A stretch of DNA of 64,000 nucleotides, from NCBI GenBank assembly GCA_964247055.1, contig OZ176051.1, positions 12,338,001-12,402,000 on the forward strand, written 5' to 3'. Under the pieces are notes generated by a model. The model was not told the origin of the DNA and made no database searches. It saw only the letters and a list, made by a program, of their open reading frames with translations. The translations under genes were made by a program, and so were the position numbers. This DNA comes from Paragordius varius. Its lineage: Eukaryota; Nematomorpha. Positions 1 through 11,389 of this stretch are shown one piece after another (position 1 is the first letter of the stretch; every line of letters begins with the position of its first letter).

Positions 1-480
1 GGGAAATAAATGTATAAGGTTTAATCATAAGTTGCAGGTTTTTGGGTAAAAAGCATTTTGAAAGAAAATTAATAATTTATTTCATTAAAATATTTTCCAC
101 AGTCACTCTCCAAACTCTCAGATATGCCAGCAAAACTGATTGTCTTTGGCGACAAACTATTCGTCAAGCTATTATAAAAAGGTCTTATTGAAGTGCTGCT
201 CTGCGTATGCCCATTGATACAACTCCGAAATTATGTTAACAATGCAATGTCTATATCAGTACTAATATAAAGAAAATCACCAGCTTTTAAAGAACAAAAT
301 ATAGGATATACGTTGCTCATAAAAAAATCTACCCAAACTGATTAAGGATTAACTGCTTTTAGATTTTGAATAATTGTTTGAATTAGGAATCAAAATGGCG
401 TGGAAATCCTTCTGTGTTAAGCAAATGTTCAAAATAATATCCAAATTTATAGGAGTTTGTTGATTTAATTTTATAAAATT
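1..480. other. No recognisable gene
   Basis: AT-rich sequence without a recognisable gene. A stretch of about 50 codons is open on the minus strand around 70-220 (it includes the residues SLSPKTISFAGISESLESD). It is less AT-rich than its surroundings and could be a decayed exon or transposon piece, but I cannot assign it. Confidence 0.4.
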
Positions 481-770
481 TTAAATTTTAAACACCGGCT
501 CCTAATATTTTTGAAATAATATACGATTAGTTCGGTCGGTACCTGAAATAAAGAGAAGTATTTAACTTTATTGAAAATAATCCAAAACATATTTTAAATT
601 AATTAAAAACAGGGTGTTAACGCAAACCACATGGAGCCGGTACAGGTTCCTAAAATTTTAGCAAAACAAACCCGGAACCACCGTTCAGAGAACCATTTTG
701 GTTCCGGTTCCACACCCAAAATAAGTGTTCTAATATGTTTTTAATTTTAAAAAATAAAATTATTGTATTA
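480..770. repeat. Fragment of AACCGGTTCC-rich dispersed repeat
   Basis: Contains several GGTTCCGGTTCC / GAGCCGGTACAGGTTCC blocks, then a CCAAAATAAGTG..ATATGTTTTT stretch that matches about 36779-36860 inside the complete copy at 36656-37366. No ends were found, so this is a fragment of the same hAT-like non-autonomous family. Confidence 0.5.
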
Positions 771-2673
771 AATCATATTGGTGCCCATCAAAATAGAACA
801 ACCATCCTAATTTTACAATTTGTTGTTTTAAATATTGTTTTTAAATCACATTTTAATAGGACACCATAATTATCATATAATTTTTTAATTTATTGATAAA
901 GAATCACCTTATTTTAATGAAAAAAACTTTTGGTAAAGCAAACTATATTAAGAATCTCAGAGCCTAGGTAAAGAGAAAACACGATAAATTGATCCTGGTT
1001 ATGCCTTCAAACGAAAAATCAAGAACCCAAATGGAATTGTTTTTATTTGCAAAGAACGTTCCGGTTGCGGATTCGATATATAAAGAAGCCAACACAGTTA
1101 CGACTTCAGTAACTCGGGAGGGTTTAACATTTTTCGACCCAGTTCAAAGACTATTAAACTTTACATTTTCAGAATAAGTGTTTTAGTATTTGGCTATGAA
1201 ATATACCTAAAAAAGCCCATTAGTTCCATCTCAGGTACCAAAGGCATATTTAAGATTAGTATGGGTTAACAAAAGGATTTATATTAATATACGTATTATT
1301 AAACGTTTCATAACTATATAATTATTCAGATGGCTAAATATTTACCACATATAATTGAGCTTTAAATCAATGTTTGAGAGCGCAAAATTAGTGGGCTGAA
1401 ACGTTCACTATTAATGGCAAACATATGCAGAGTAGATTTGCCTAAGTTTAATGGAAAACAATCAAAAGGGAAATTTTCTTAAAAACAGTTTATGCAAAAA
1501 TGAATTAATAAAAGCAATAGGGATCACCTCATACCAGAATTATTTACATTGAAAGTCTAATTACTAAAATCTTAATTTGCTGCATAATTTTGGATGTAAC
1601 CAATAAAAGATGTAAGTTTGTAATAACTATTGTTCGAAGAGCAAACTTGATTAAGAAAAATTACAAAATGCTATGGTAAAATAAACGAAACTGGGGATAC
1701 ATTTGTGTTATTTATCCAGACAACTAAATGAAAATCACAAATCCCGACGACAGTCATTTAATAATAAATATATCAAGAATAAATATAATATGTTAACAAA
1801 AATGGAGAAGCTCTGAATCGGATATTATAAAGAGCAAAACCAGTTGAAAATAAAATAGTATTATATTCAGCTGTTTGTTTATATGCTTTGAAGCTATCCC
1901 TCGGAACTCTATAATTTAGAAAATACAAGTAAATGTTTGATAATAAAATTTTAACCCAAAATTTACAAATATAAGCCCTGGAACAGAAAATTCAAAAATG
2001 TTATCGTCTACAAAAAAATGCACAGGCAACAAGTGTTAAATAACACTTATTGAATTGTAATCGATATAAGAAATCAGAAATGCCAAAATTGCGAAAATTA
2101 TTAAACATTTATTTTTAAAATAAATAAGCTTTCCTATTCTTTTTGGGTGGCATATTTTGACATCCATTTTTCACAAAAAATAATAATTCTGAATCATAAT
2201 TATAGTATTAGCAGTGTGGTTGCTTGGAATCGATTCGAAAAGTAATAATAAATTTCTTCGATTTAACCCCCCTTAAATTATGGCTTCTAAGGCATGACAC
2301 CCCTCCATATATTAGCCAACTTAAGATAATAAATATTATATAAAAAAAGGATTTCGTACCAACGAATCCAGTTGCAAAATTTTCATTAATTAATAAGGGT
2401 TAGAATTGATTATATTATAATGGTTGTATACCTTCTTTAGCCCTTATTTTTATATACTTTTGTTGTAAATAATCTAATTTTCGTCAGTTCGAATCGGGCA
2501 TCAAAAAATGATACATTCAAGAAGAGGCTTGAAACAGAGTGTTTCTTTATCATCCATCAATCTTTAGTTAGAACATTTTTTGTATATGCTACAGGCTTGC
2601 AAAAGTCACTGCCAACTATCTAAAATTTGAAAGTATAAATAGCGTATAAATTTATTAGTTATATCATTTTCAG
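771..2673. other. No recognisable gene
   Basis: AT-rich DNA. An open stretch at 989-1177 (+) reads as a 62-residue peptide with no recognisable domain, and its wording (FDPVQRLL, GLTFF) may derive from the GGTTCC-rich repeat. No splice-linked exons, RNA genes or transposon ends were recognised. Confidence 0.4.
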
Positions 2674-2793
2674 CTAAAAGCAACACTTTTTCTGCCAACA
2701 ACATTTTTGCAACCAAAACATTTTACATTCACAACTAAAAATATTGCGCTTGCTTGAAAAAAGTTGCGTTTGGTTGAAAGATGTTGCTTTTGA
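2674..2793. repeat. Short inverted repeat with AAAGCAACA ends
   Basis: The left edge reads CTAAAAGCAACACTTTTT and the right edge reads AGATGTTGCTTTTGAG, so the ends are inverted copies of AAAGCAACA. Between them are several degenerate GCAACATTTTT / AAAAAGTTGCG units in both orientations. The same motif (CTAAAAGCAACATTTTTTC) recurs at 38864-38882 next to a larger palindrome, suggesting a dispersed foldback minisatellite. Confidence 0.45.
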
Positions 2794-3153
2794 GTAATAA
2801 ATGGTATACAAATTTAACAATATGTTTTACATATGCGTTCTATCTTATATACATTAAAAAAATTAAATTTATTCGGATTCAAAACATCTAACTACTAAGA
2901 AATAATGATATAAATAATAATAATCTAAGATGCAATTATCTTATATCATGTCCATATTTTGGGCAAATAATGCGGTATATATCTCTTGATAGCGAGGTAG
3001 CAAAATTAAAACAAAAGTGTCAAATAAATTTATCATGTAAAATAATAGGAATAAATAAAATTAAACGGTTATCCAATGCCATAATTAAATATATAAACAT
3101 GTCAGAGGCGGATAAAATAATAAAAATTTGATTAGATTGCAAGCCCGCAAATA

Positions 3154-3340
3154 GTTATTTAATCTGGCAATAGTGGCAGAGGTAATTGTTTGTCTTGATC
3201 GGGCTTACAGAAACATTTTGAGCGAAAAGGCGGAGAGCATTTTTCAAAAATCCTCCATTCGCGTGCTGTATGCGCCGTGAATCGATTCGTTTGATTGATA
3301 AAAACCAAACGGCCCCACAAAAAAATGTAAGCGTCTGTGC
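3154..3340 (+). pseudogene. Decayed copy of a membrane-anchor-like exon (pair of 12613-12855)
   Basis: Aligned by eye to the minus strand of 12613-12855 over about 180 bp. Shared text includes ATCGGGCTTACAG, AAAATCCTC and AACGGC(A/C)CCACAAAA. The readable peptide here contains LFVLIGLTETF and FKNPPFACCMRRES, against LFVPIGLTAIF and FSKILYCCMCRRSP in the other copy. The pattern is a hydrophobic segment followed by a basic, cysteine-rich tail. A stop interrupts this copy, so it looks dead. The family is not recognised, and the two copies lie in opposite orientations. Confidence 0.45.
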
Positions 3341-3957
3341 CAAACTCTCATATCGAATATATTGTGTACCCGATTTTGCGGAGTATATATAATAGAAATG
3401 GGATAATAACGGGGATACTTGGCAGATGATAACAAACAATAAGTTGTATTTTTAATAAAGGTGTGCTATTAACTGAAATACCGACATATGTATTATTAAT
3501 ATCATTTCTATCAATTGTGATTAAAGACTTTAAATATATATATTGTAATTTTGACACAAAAGAATAAGGTAAAATAATAAAAATATTGAATTTTCAATCA
3601 TTATAAATCCTCTTAAATATGTGTTTTGTGTCCGATGTTACATATTAGAATCATCATAATTTGCAAATGCATTAAAAGAGTTGTAACGTTGCGAAGCCGG
3701 CATCATAAATTAATATAGTGATACATTTGGTACAGAACAAAAATATTTGCCAGGATATTAAAGGATGCCATGAAAAAATCAGAGTAACATATATCACAAT
3801 AGTTATCATTCGCAACTTTTTTAAAACTTTAGTTCCACTAAGTCATAAAACTAATAAGAGAAAAACAGTTATGATTGTCACAAAACAGTTACCCAACTCT
3901 GAATAGATTTTGGCATACAATTAAAAATATATGAGATAATTATTTTTTACTTTGTAA
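3341..3957. other. No recognisable gene
   Basis: AT-rich DNA. Open stretches on both strands (for example 3718-3906 +) are short, AT-biased and match no family I know. Confidence 0.4.
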
Positions 3958-4254
3958 TCAAATGGGTAAATGATCTTTACGTAACATGATCAGCTCATAT
4001 ATATCAATGATTAAAAACATATTTTTTAGAATAAACATTAGCAACATACTCCAACATATAATATATATCGGATGATTGAAATTGCATGAGAGAATAGGTA
4101 AAACATGAGCGTACGATTGGTCGTTAAGTATTTTGGGGATGACTTGGTGACTAAGTATAATTATAATAAAATAAGGAATAGTTAATATATATTTTAAGAG
4201 AGAGGTTATATAGCCATGCCTACTGATAGCAGATTGAATCAAACCAAACCCCAT
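3958..4254 (-). pseudogene. Membrane-protein remnant, possible C-terminal end of the orphan 7TM family
   Basis: A 98-codon open stretch with two hydrophobic segments (around YILTIPYFIIIILSHQV and IYIICWSMLLMFILKN..FLIIDIYELIML), ending soon after RKDHLPI. The last segment resembles the final membrane segment of the intact gene at 62982-63863 (FLIIDIYELIML-RKD against FLYNLDILFAILLYPQKD), and both proteins stop shortly afterwards. It could instead align with segments 4-5. On the minus strand it lies downstream of the clearer remnant at 6023-6582, with a mariner fossil between them, which fits one gene split by an insertion. The similarity is weak and judged by eye. Confidence 0.35.
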
Positions 4255-4289
4255 TTCGTTTATCTATTAAACAACGAACACGCAATTTT

Positions 4290-5260
4290 AGTTTGTTAAC
4301 ACTCCAATCCCTTTGGGGTAATTTTATATCCTAAAGAGATTAATTTCGATATCTTAAAGAGTAATCAAGGTATTAAGCCAAATTTAAAATATGCTTTCTT
4401 TAGTCCTTTAGGCGCTTTATACAAAAAAATTCTTTTCTAAAAACGTAAAATATCCTCATTTTAAACATTTTTGGCGTCATAGTGAAAATGGGCGCTCTGG
4501 TAGACCAGATATGTTCCATAGCCTCTTAGATGATCAAGTACAAGAGTTATTGAATTATAGCCCAACTCACATTCAACAGCATTGGGATTTATGCATGCAA
4601 AAAACAATAAAGACGTTGCAATGGAGTCCAATACAATCTGAATAAAGGTTAAATCGAAAGTTGCAAGGTGGTTTGTACCTGCTTCAGAAATCTTTGCAAC
4701 GTGGTGATGGGATAAAAAGTAGCTTTATTTTAAAAGTTTAAAGCGTAAAAATCGTGGCTATTTTCTTGCCAATCCGGTTCATCTACCAAAATCAAATTGG
4801 CAGAAAACAATGATCTGTGTCTGGTGAGACCAACGGAGTACATTTGAAATTTTGAAACCTGGTAAACGGTTAATACACAACGCCATCGTCACCAAATAAT
4901 TAAAACTTTGCATGAATAAAAAACGACCGGAATGAGCCATAAGTGATTTTGCTACATGCCGATGATCCGTCTCTCAGCAAAACTAGTGAAAGACACCTTG
5001 AAATCTTTTCAATAGAAAATTCTTTTTCATCCGTTTCCTGACCTGGGGCCATTTAATATTACCGCTTCGGATCAATGGAATATACACTCACTGGGCAGCA
5101 CTCTAATAATTTGGAAGACGTTGGAAGATGGCATAAATGCCGTAAAATTTTGATAGAATTTATATATTAACTAAAAGATGGGCGAAATGTGTAGCTGATG
5201 GACAATTGATAAATAATATATTTTCCTTAGGGAGATTATAAAACAAATTTTTTGATTTTT
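4290..5260 (+). mobile_element. Mariner (Tc1/mariner) transposon fossil
   Basis: Conceptual translation over several frames gives the mariner transposase in order: GRPDMFHSLLDDQVQELL (end of the DNA-binding part), WFVPASEIF, a decayed TGDEKW site, FLANPVHLPKSNWQKTMICVWWDQ-type text (linker and the conserved WWDQ), FEILKPGKRLIHNAIVTK, KKRPE, then a decayed HDN catalytic block (LLHADDPS), AKLVKDTLKSFQ and the proline-rich end of the catalytic domain. Many stops and frameshifts are present and both later catalytic acid sites are altered, so it is dead. Terminal inverted repeats were not found with certainty. It sits between two minus-strand remnants of a membrane-protein gene. Confidence 0.75.
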
Positions 5261-6022
5261 GTGGTTCAACCGTTATATTTAAAAGCCTTGTATACAGGGT
5301 TGAAGAAAATCTCTGTGAATATCACTGCACTAAAATTCATATAAAAGATCTGTTTTTTCTTAAAAATTAAATAAATATAAATAGCACAAACACTCATAGC
5401 CAATTAAAGCCTTTTTAGGCAGCGATATCTGAATTGTACTTATTAATATAGTAAACAATGCAAACCGGGTAAAAAGGATAAAGGTTGACAGACAGTTTGA
5501 TTGCATATTATATATTGTTCTCGATATACATTAGGACTTTATCACTCGTCATTAGATCCCTAGTCATTAATATTATATAAATATTTGTGCATTTTGAAAA
5601 ATGGCATTAGATGTTTTTTCAATTTTTTAAAATAATTTGTGCATCGGTAATTTAATTTTAATTTACCAAAGCAAATAACATCCTATAGATAGTATTGTAA
5701 AGTATCTCAAGTGCCTTTTACTGCCGAAATTAATCTTTTCGTGGTTGCATCAATAACACAATCACAATGTTAACTCCGTTTAATATTGGAAACAAACAAT
5801 CAACAATAAAGCCAAAATTTATTAAATACTACAGACTTGTAATAAAATATATGTTAAACTTAAAATTACGCATACTTTAACTTTACATGCATTTATTCTA
5901 TTTTTCGTCATTAATATACTAAAATGCTTTTATTCTTTAATCCATTAGCTGCTAGAAGGTTGAAAGGAAGCTTTGTTAACAAAACTATTTACAACTAGAT
6001 TATTACCAATTTTGGTTAGAGT
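5261..6022. other. No recognisable gene
   Basis: AT-rich DNA between the mariner fossil and the membrane-protein remnant. Nothing recognised. Confidence 0.4.
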
Positions 6023-6582
6023 TTACATTTCATAAACCATTATTGCCACCGCAAGTATTGATACAACAACTGAGATAAGAACAGATAATGTGATTGGTAA
6101 TTAGAAGAATAGATAATTCGAACATATTTTAAATGGACTACCAACTTAATTATATGAAATTTTCGATATTTTTATGGAGTAACGGTACTATTGCTATCAT
6201 TAATATGGAAAACATTATACACAAATAAAACTGAACGACATAAGTAAATAAATGACCATTTTTAGTAAATACGGGTTCAATTGTTATACATTTTAACATA
6301 ATATCATTAATAATTACACATTTAGACAAAAACATCATCTAAAAACTTAATCATAATTAATATCAAACGACATTTATATTCATATTTTTGGTGGTATATC
6401 TAGCAATCTAGAATGCTAGAAGGAAAACGTGAAAAATAATAAATGTTACATAGATAATAAATAATTTTAAAACCCAAAACAATGAGTGCCCTGTTGTAGG
6501 TATCCATTATAACTAATAAGGATATTAAAGATAACATGATGATAATATCGTGAATATGTAACATAAAATCATATTTATTGTG
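6023..6582 (-). pseudogene. Broken paralogue of the orphan 7TM gene at 62982-63863
   Basis: On the minus strand, three hydrophobic reading stretches follow one another. About 6582-6400 contains YDFMLHIHDIIIMLSLISLL. 6338-6150 contains KCVIINDIMLKCITIE, then a membrane segment FYLCIMFSILMIAIVPLLH. About 6100-6023 contains ITLSVLISVVVSILAVAIM. The KCVIINDIMLKCI block matches KFVIVNDVMLKCI (residues 81-93) of the intact protein nearly residue for residue, at the cytoplasmic end of its third membrane segment. The segments before and after fall in the expected order (2, 3, 4, 5). They lie in different frames with stops between, whereas the intact gene has one exon, so this is probably a pseudogene, though a divergent gene with introns is not excluded. 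Confidence 0.55.
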
Positions 6583-7029
6583 TCAGATTTGGGATTATAA
6601 AATAATTGTAAATAACTTTAGCTTTGTAAGTAAGATATAAATTTATTTTAAAGGGTTAACCAAACTTAATTTGCTATGCCACCCTTGTTTCTTATTCATC
6701 CTAAAATTTAAATAGCTTTTATGTATAAAAATCAACGTTTATATATTTAAAATGTGATGATATTAGACGTTTTCCCATTTAATTTAATTTTGGTCTTCAA
6801 AATAAAAATTTATTGTGTTATCAAATAAAAATAACACCCATGGGATGGTTAAAAAAATAAAATGAATTTAATTTATTTGTCATAACATATATACTTATAT
6901 TTAGTTAAAATTCTAAAAAATTGGCGGCTATCTAATGCGATATACATTGAGCAAAACACTATAATATATCTAAAAAACGATAAATAATTTTTTAACCCAA
7001 TTTTTTTAAGATTTTACGTTTAGACACCT
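6583..7029. other. No recognisable gene
   Basis: AT-rich DNA, nothing recognised. Confidence 0.4.
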
Positions 7030-7290
7030 GCACTAAGCAACAAATTTTTTTGCCACTTTGCATTCACTGGTATATCCTAACAGTACTAATTAAAACTATG
7101 ATATTTACCTAAGATTACAATTTAATTTTTTACTCTTTATCAAAATCTTATTAAATAACAAATACCCATTTGTAATATATCATTGGAAAATATTATGACT
7201 CTATGCACATTAATATGTTTTATATCGATACTAATATTGGAGATGGGAAGAGACAAACAGCTAAGCTGGAGCGTTTTTGTCAATAAAAAT
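7030..7290 (+). repeat. Dispersed repeat family D, copy 1
   Basis: Matches 18165-18460 in the same orientation. Shared blocks are TGCCACT..TTTGCATT, ACAAATACCCATTTGTAAT, ATTAATATGTTTTAT and a final GGAAG..CAACTAA/CAGCTAAG..GAGCGTTTTT block. Divergence is high and no terminal repeats or reading frame were recognised. The class is unknown. Confidence 0.55.
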
Positions 7291-8289
7291 ATTTGTTAGC
7301 TCTACTTTGTGATGGCAATCATAAAAAGATAACAATTCGATTAAAATCAACTGCGCTCATGAAAAACAGCCATTTTTAATTTTAGTTTTTTTAATATTTC
7401 CATCATAATTAATTATTTTCTTTAAAAGACTTATAATATTAAAATTTCAAGACAACTGAAAAATAATGGTACGTTTGGCCGTTTGACTGAAAAATGGTAT
7501 ATCAGGCTCCAGAGATGCGATAGTCAATACTACTAAACTTAACCTTATCTCTATAATTGGCTATTTAATTTTTCTAATAATTATGCTTTGATTTACGATT
7601 GCTATTATTTCGGTTTATATTATTTAATAAAAATGTTGTATTAACCATTTAATAAAAAGACAGAATAAAAATTGAACCGGTTCCATGTATAAAGTACTGG
7701 TTACGGATTTGTTAAATTTTAAGGAATCAACCCTGTTAAAATTTAACTTGCTCACGAACCATTCCAGTAGGTCAAAAATCTTAGAAAATACTCGGGTTTT
7801 ATTTAAAGCTAAAGATCGGTCCCACTTTTTGTGTTGTTTAAAGCCTGGGCCAAGAGAGTTTTAGATCCCACTAAATTAATGTATATATAAAATGTGCGCA
7901 TGTTTTACAATAATCTATCAGAATTTAAATATTTCATACATGTTTAACCGCTAATGTGGTGCATTGAGATATTAACAAAATATTTTAATAAATTTTCAGT
8001 TTTTACCCAAAATATATTCAATGTAATGCTGGTTTATTTTATTGGAATCATTCCTTAAATTACCCATAATCAAAACAAAAGCCTTAGATGATTCTGATGC
8101 TTTTCCATCATCTATAAATTTATCAAATTATATTTGTTCCAGATTTTGCGTAATTTATATTATTGTTATTCTTAAAATTACTTTTTACTAAGGTGTTTAA
8201 ATAAAATGTCCAAAAATTATTATTGAATTATCTCCTATATATAACAATATTTAACAGGCAAAGCAATATTTATGTTAGTTATTGTGACG
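7291..8289. other. No gene; GGTTCC-rich repeat fragment at about 7665-7860
   Basis: Mostly AT-rich DNA. About 7665-7860 carries AACCGGTTCCATG, TACTGGTTACGGATTTG and CACGAACCATTCC, resembling the GGTTCC-rich family seen complete at 36656-37366 (compare CCTGTTACGAAACGGATTTTT near 37213). No ends are visible. No gene recognised. Confidence 0.4.
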
Positions 8290-9660
8290 TAGGCTCCGAA
8301 AGTCTTCAAATTTTTGAACCCCTTTAAAATATGGTAAATTTCTTACCTATGCCGAGTTTGTTGTCCCATTTGAAAAGCAAATTTTTGCCTTTGTTTGGGC
8401 AAAAACTGCCCTTAGGTAAATTTGCTTCAAAGCTCATTTTTTATATGGTTGCCTAGTTTATTATGAACAAAAGTAAAAACAGTGTTCAACCAAACTATTT
8501 GTCTTTTTATATAGGATCAAAAATTTGAGTTCACATGGCCCATTGGTATTTATTCTACCTTAAAACCACGTAATTTTTACATGGTGTGTAACTCTACCCA
8601 ACGGCTTATAAAGCGCAACACCGAAAATTATAAATGATTTTATATAGTATCATTGCATGGGCAAAAATTTAATTTCAAATCAATGTATGGTGTGATTTGC
8701 AGAGGGTTAAACCTACCCAGCCGCTAATCATAAAGCGCTCCCCATATGTAGATATATAAAACCATAATTGATCCCATATGGTATCATGAGTTTTTTGCAT
8801 GTCATGGCCAAATATATTATGGGTGGCGGATTGTATAAAAAAACTGGGTCGGTTACCCAGCGGCTATTTGAAACAAGTCGACAATTATATTTGTCATTTA
8901 TGGAAAACTACTAAAACTACTACTGATTCTTTATCCGCTCAGTTATTCGAAAACATGTTTTAAAGTCCAATTATTTTACATTAGGGCGTATTAGCAGCCA
9001 TGAGAAACATTTACCTAAAATTTTATCTTTATATAGGCAATACCGCCATAATTGGTTCCATTCAAAACATGCCTCTAAGTTATATTATTTTTTACATGGT
9101 GCATTTAACAGGATGTGAGGCCCTACCCAGCAGCTGTATAAAAAGCACTCAACAAAAATTTTTGTCTTTAAATGGAGATTTAAAACTAATAATTTTTCAT
9201 GCTCTCATTGAATTGAAAAATACCCTCAAAATTAGATGTCTATGGTAGAGGATTTAACGCATGGGCTCGTCCCAGAAAATAATTACAAAAGCATCTGACA
9301 TAATTTTTTCCTTAAAACATTTTAAACCCTTAATGAATCCATACAGTCTCATAGATTTTAAAAACTATTTATTTATGGTGGCGCATTCAAGCAGAGTCCT
9401 ATATAACTGCAGATATGTAAAGCGTTTGACTAAAATTATTACATTTATACGGGAATACCTCAAACCATTATTATTTTTATATAGTCTATAACTTCGGAAG
9501 AACATTGTTTTGTAAATTTAGTTTTGGAGACTCACACAGGAGGAGCGTTAAAAAGAGGGACAAATTTAAAAAAGTGGGGCCGCCCATGGGAAGTAAAAAA
9601 TGAATAAATGGGTCAGCCCGGAAATTTTCTAAGGCGCGATTCTTTTTAAAATTATCTCAT
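8290..9660 (+). repeat. Degenerate tandem array, related to 11390-12475
   Basis: Several degenerate units of roughly 130-150 bp share a core TACCCAGC(G/A)GCT(A/G)T..AAA(A/G)(A/G)GC followed by AC(T/A)AAAATTTTTG. Cores are seen near 8597, 8718, 8857, 9126 and 9405. The same core appears as ACTCAGCAGCTATC..AAATGCTTGACTAAAATTTTTGCC at 11531 and 12016, and GTTAAAAAGAGGG near 9548 matches GTAAAAAGAGGGCC at 11701 and 12160. The open stretches at 9000-9248 and 9261-9491 lie in this array and look like a by-product of it. Confidence 0.5.
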
Positions 9661-10466
9661 AATTAATTTTGGTCATGATTTATTTATTTATGTGCAAAAT
9701 TGGTTAACAGCTGATCACCTTCTAAATTATATGATATTATTGGGTATTTCTCTGATAGCGGTTAAAACCTATTGTTCTTTACAGTTTTACTCTTAAATGA
9801 TTGAAGGCATTTTAGTAATTAATGTCTTTATGCATTATACATTATCCAGTTCATTACCTAATCAACAAAAATGCAAAAAGTGATAAAAGTTTTTGAGATT
9901 TTTTATGATGCGCTTAAAATAACTAAGAATGAATTATTTTGAATGGTCCAATTTCATAAATTATTTTAGTTATTTAGATTTAAAATCTCTAAGGTTTAAA
10001 GGTAATTTTACAGTGAAAGTCATGGAAAAATTTATAAGGCCAAATCGATTAAGTTTTTAATTTAAGTTAAGGTCACGCCCATTAATTTTTAATGCGTACC
10101 TGTAAAAAATATTAATGATTACTACTAGTTACTTCCTCCAATTTACAATTTGGTATTCTTCTATAAAACAATTATATATCCAATCAATCATTTTTTAAAG
10201 AAATAGTAAATTTCTAAACTATAGCATACATCTGAATCTTTCCCTATTAACGAAAAAAATCCATTACGCCAATTATATGGCTGTATATAGAATCAATTTT
10301 ATATTTTAATCTATAATGACGTAAAACAAGCTCCATAAAAGCTAAGTTTATATGTTAATATAATGTGTCAATTGATCTTAAATTTTGAGCTAGTGAATTT
10401 GGTTATTTATATAAAATATATAATATTTCATCTAATTTACTGATTTTATATACCAAAATATTAGGA
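9661..10466. other. No recognisable gene
   Basis: AT-rich DNA, nothing recognised. Confidence 0.4.
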
Positions 10467-10509
10467 AATTATATATATATATATTTATATATATATATAT
10501 ATATATATA
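10467..10509. repeat. (TA)n microsatellite
   Basis: An uninterrupted TA run broken once by TTTA. Other TA runs lie near 16077-16107, 31541-31564 and 57548-57571, with shorter ones near 19903, 21500 and 25102. Confidence 0.85.
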
Positions 10510-10760
10510 ATTCGCCAAAAGTTTCCTTCAACACTTCAATTCTTAAAACATTTCAAGTTGGCCTTGACTTACATTGGTCCTTGAATCAGTAACCTCAGGC
10601 TGGTCCTTAATATTTGAAGGCTATAACCATAATTTTTGCATGTATTCATATATTAATTTATTTTCTAACCTAATATCTTTATTTATTAATATTTTTTCAT
10701 TCAAAATTAAAAACGTTATTCCAATTTAACAATATTTTAAAATTACAAAACAATAATAAA
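10510..10760 (-). repeat. Repeat family C, copy 1 (21-bp GGTCCTT minisatellite plus flank)
   Basis: Degenerate units of TTCAAGTTGG(T/C)CCTTGA lie at about 10515-10620. They are followed by a flank (TATCTTTATTTATTAATATTTTTTCATTCAAAATTAAAA and a CCAATTTAACAA block) that matches the flank of the block at 17300-17560. The minus strand gives KDQ-type heptads as at 17.3 kb, but this copy is more decayed. Confidence 0.5.
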
Positions 10761-11389
10761 TTGCTTATATGGATATATAAATATGTATACGATTATGATC
10801 TTGAATATTAAAAAGACAAAACGCCCTATCAACACAATAAAACGAGATAATTTAGTACCTCACACGTAGTATTTATAACTATGAATAAATTTAACTAAGA
10901 CAAATTTGCTTAAAACAAAAAAATGAGTAGAGTCATCTATCAAGTTTTTTGAAAGAATAAATCTAATAACTTCTCTTTTTCCATTTTGATTGCATTATAT
11001 GTGATCCCCATGTTCAAGGACGAAACGCGCCCTACTTTAAAATTTGATTCGATCGTTATATACTGATTATCGATATAAATTCGTATTATTATTGTGTCCA
11101 ATGTATTTTGTGATAGGCTGTTTCTTTACAATTATAACTATTCATCCTTTAATATTTTTATGGGGTAAATTCTTTTATAATGGCATCATTTATTTTACAA
11201 ATATTTTTGTCCTGTGCCATGTATCAAATTTTTATTAATTTATGGTGCATATTACACGTTACAAATATTTAATGCATAAACAAATTACTCAGAAAGATTT
11301 TTTAATTAACAAAGTTTTTTTGGTTGTATGCTCATCGGACACAAAATATGGCAATATTGAATAGGGGATTAAAAATATTTGTATTCGTA
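10761..11389. other. No recognisable gene
   Basis: AT-rich DNA. An AT-biased open stretch at 11044-11238 (+) is hydrophobic and matches nothing I know. Confidence 0.4.

Noticed and set aside
989-1177. 62-codon open stretch as a gene
   Set aside because: No domain, no splice context, and its wording overlaps the GGTTCC-rich repeat.
9000-9491. Two consecutive open stretches (82 and 76 codons) as coding exons
   Set aside because: They lie in the degenerate tandem array and their peptides follow the repeat units rather than a protein family.
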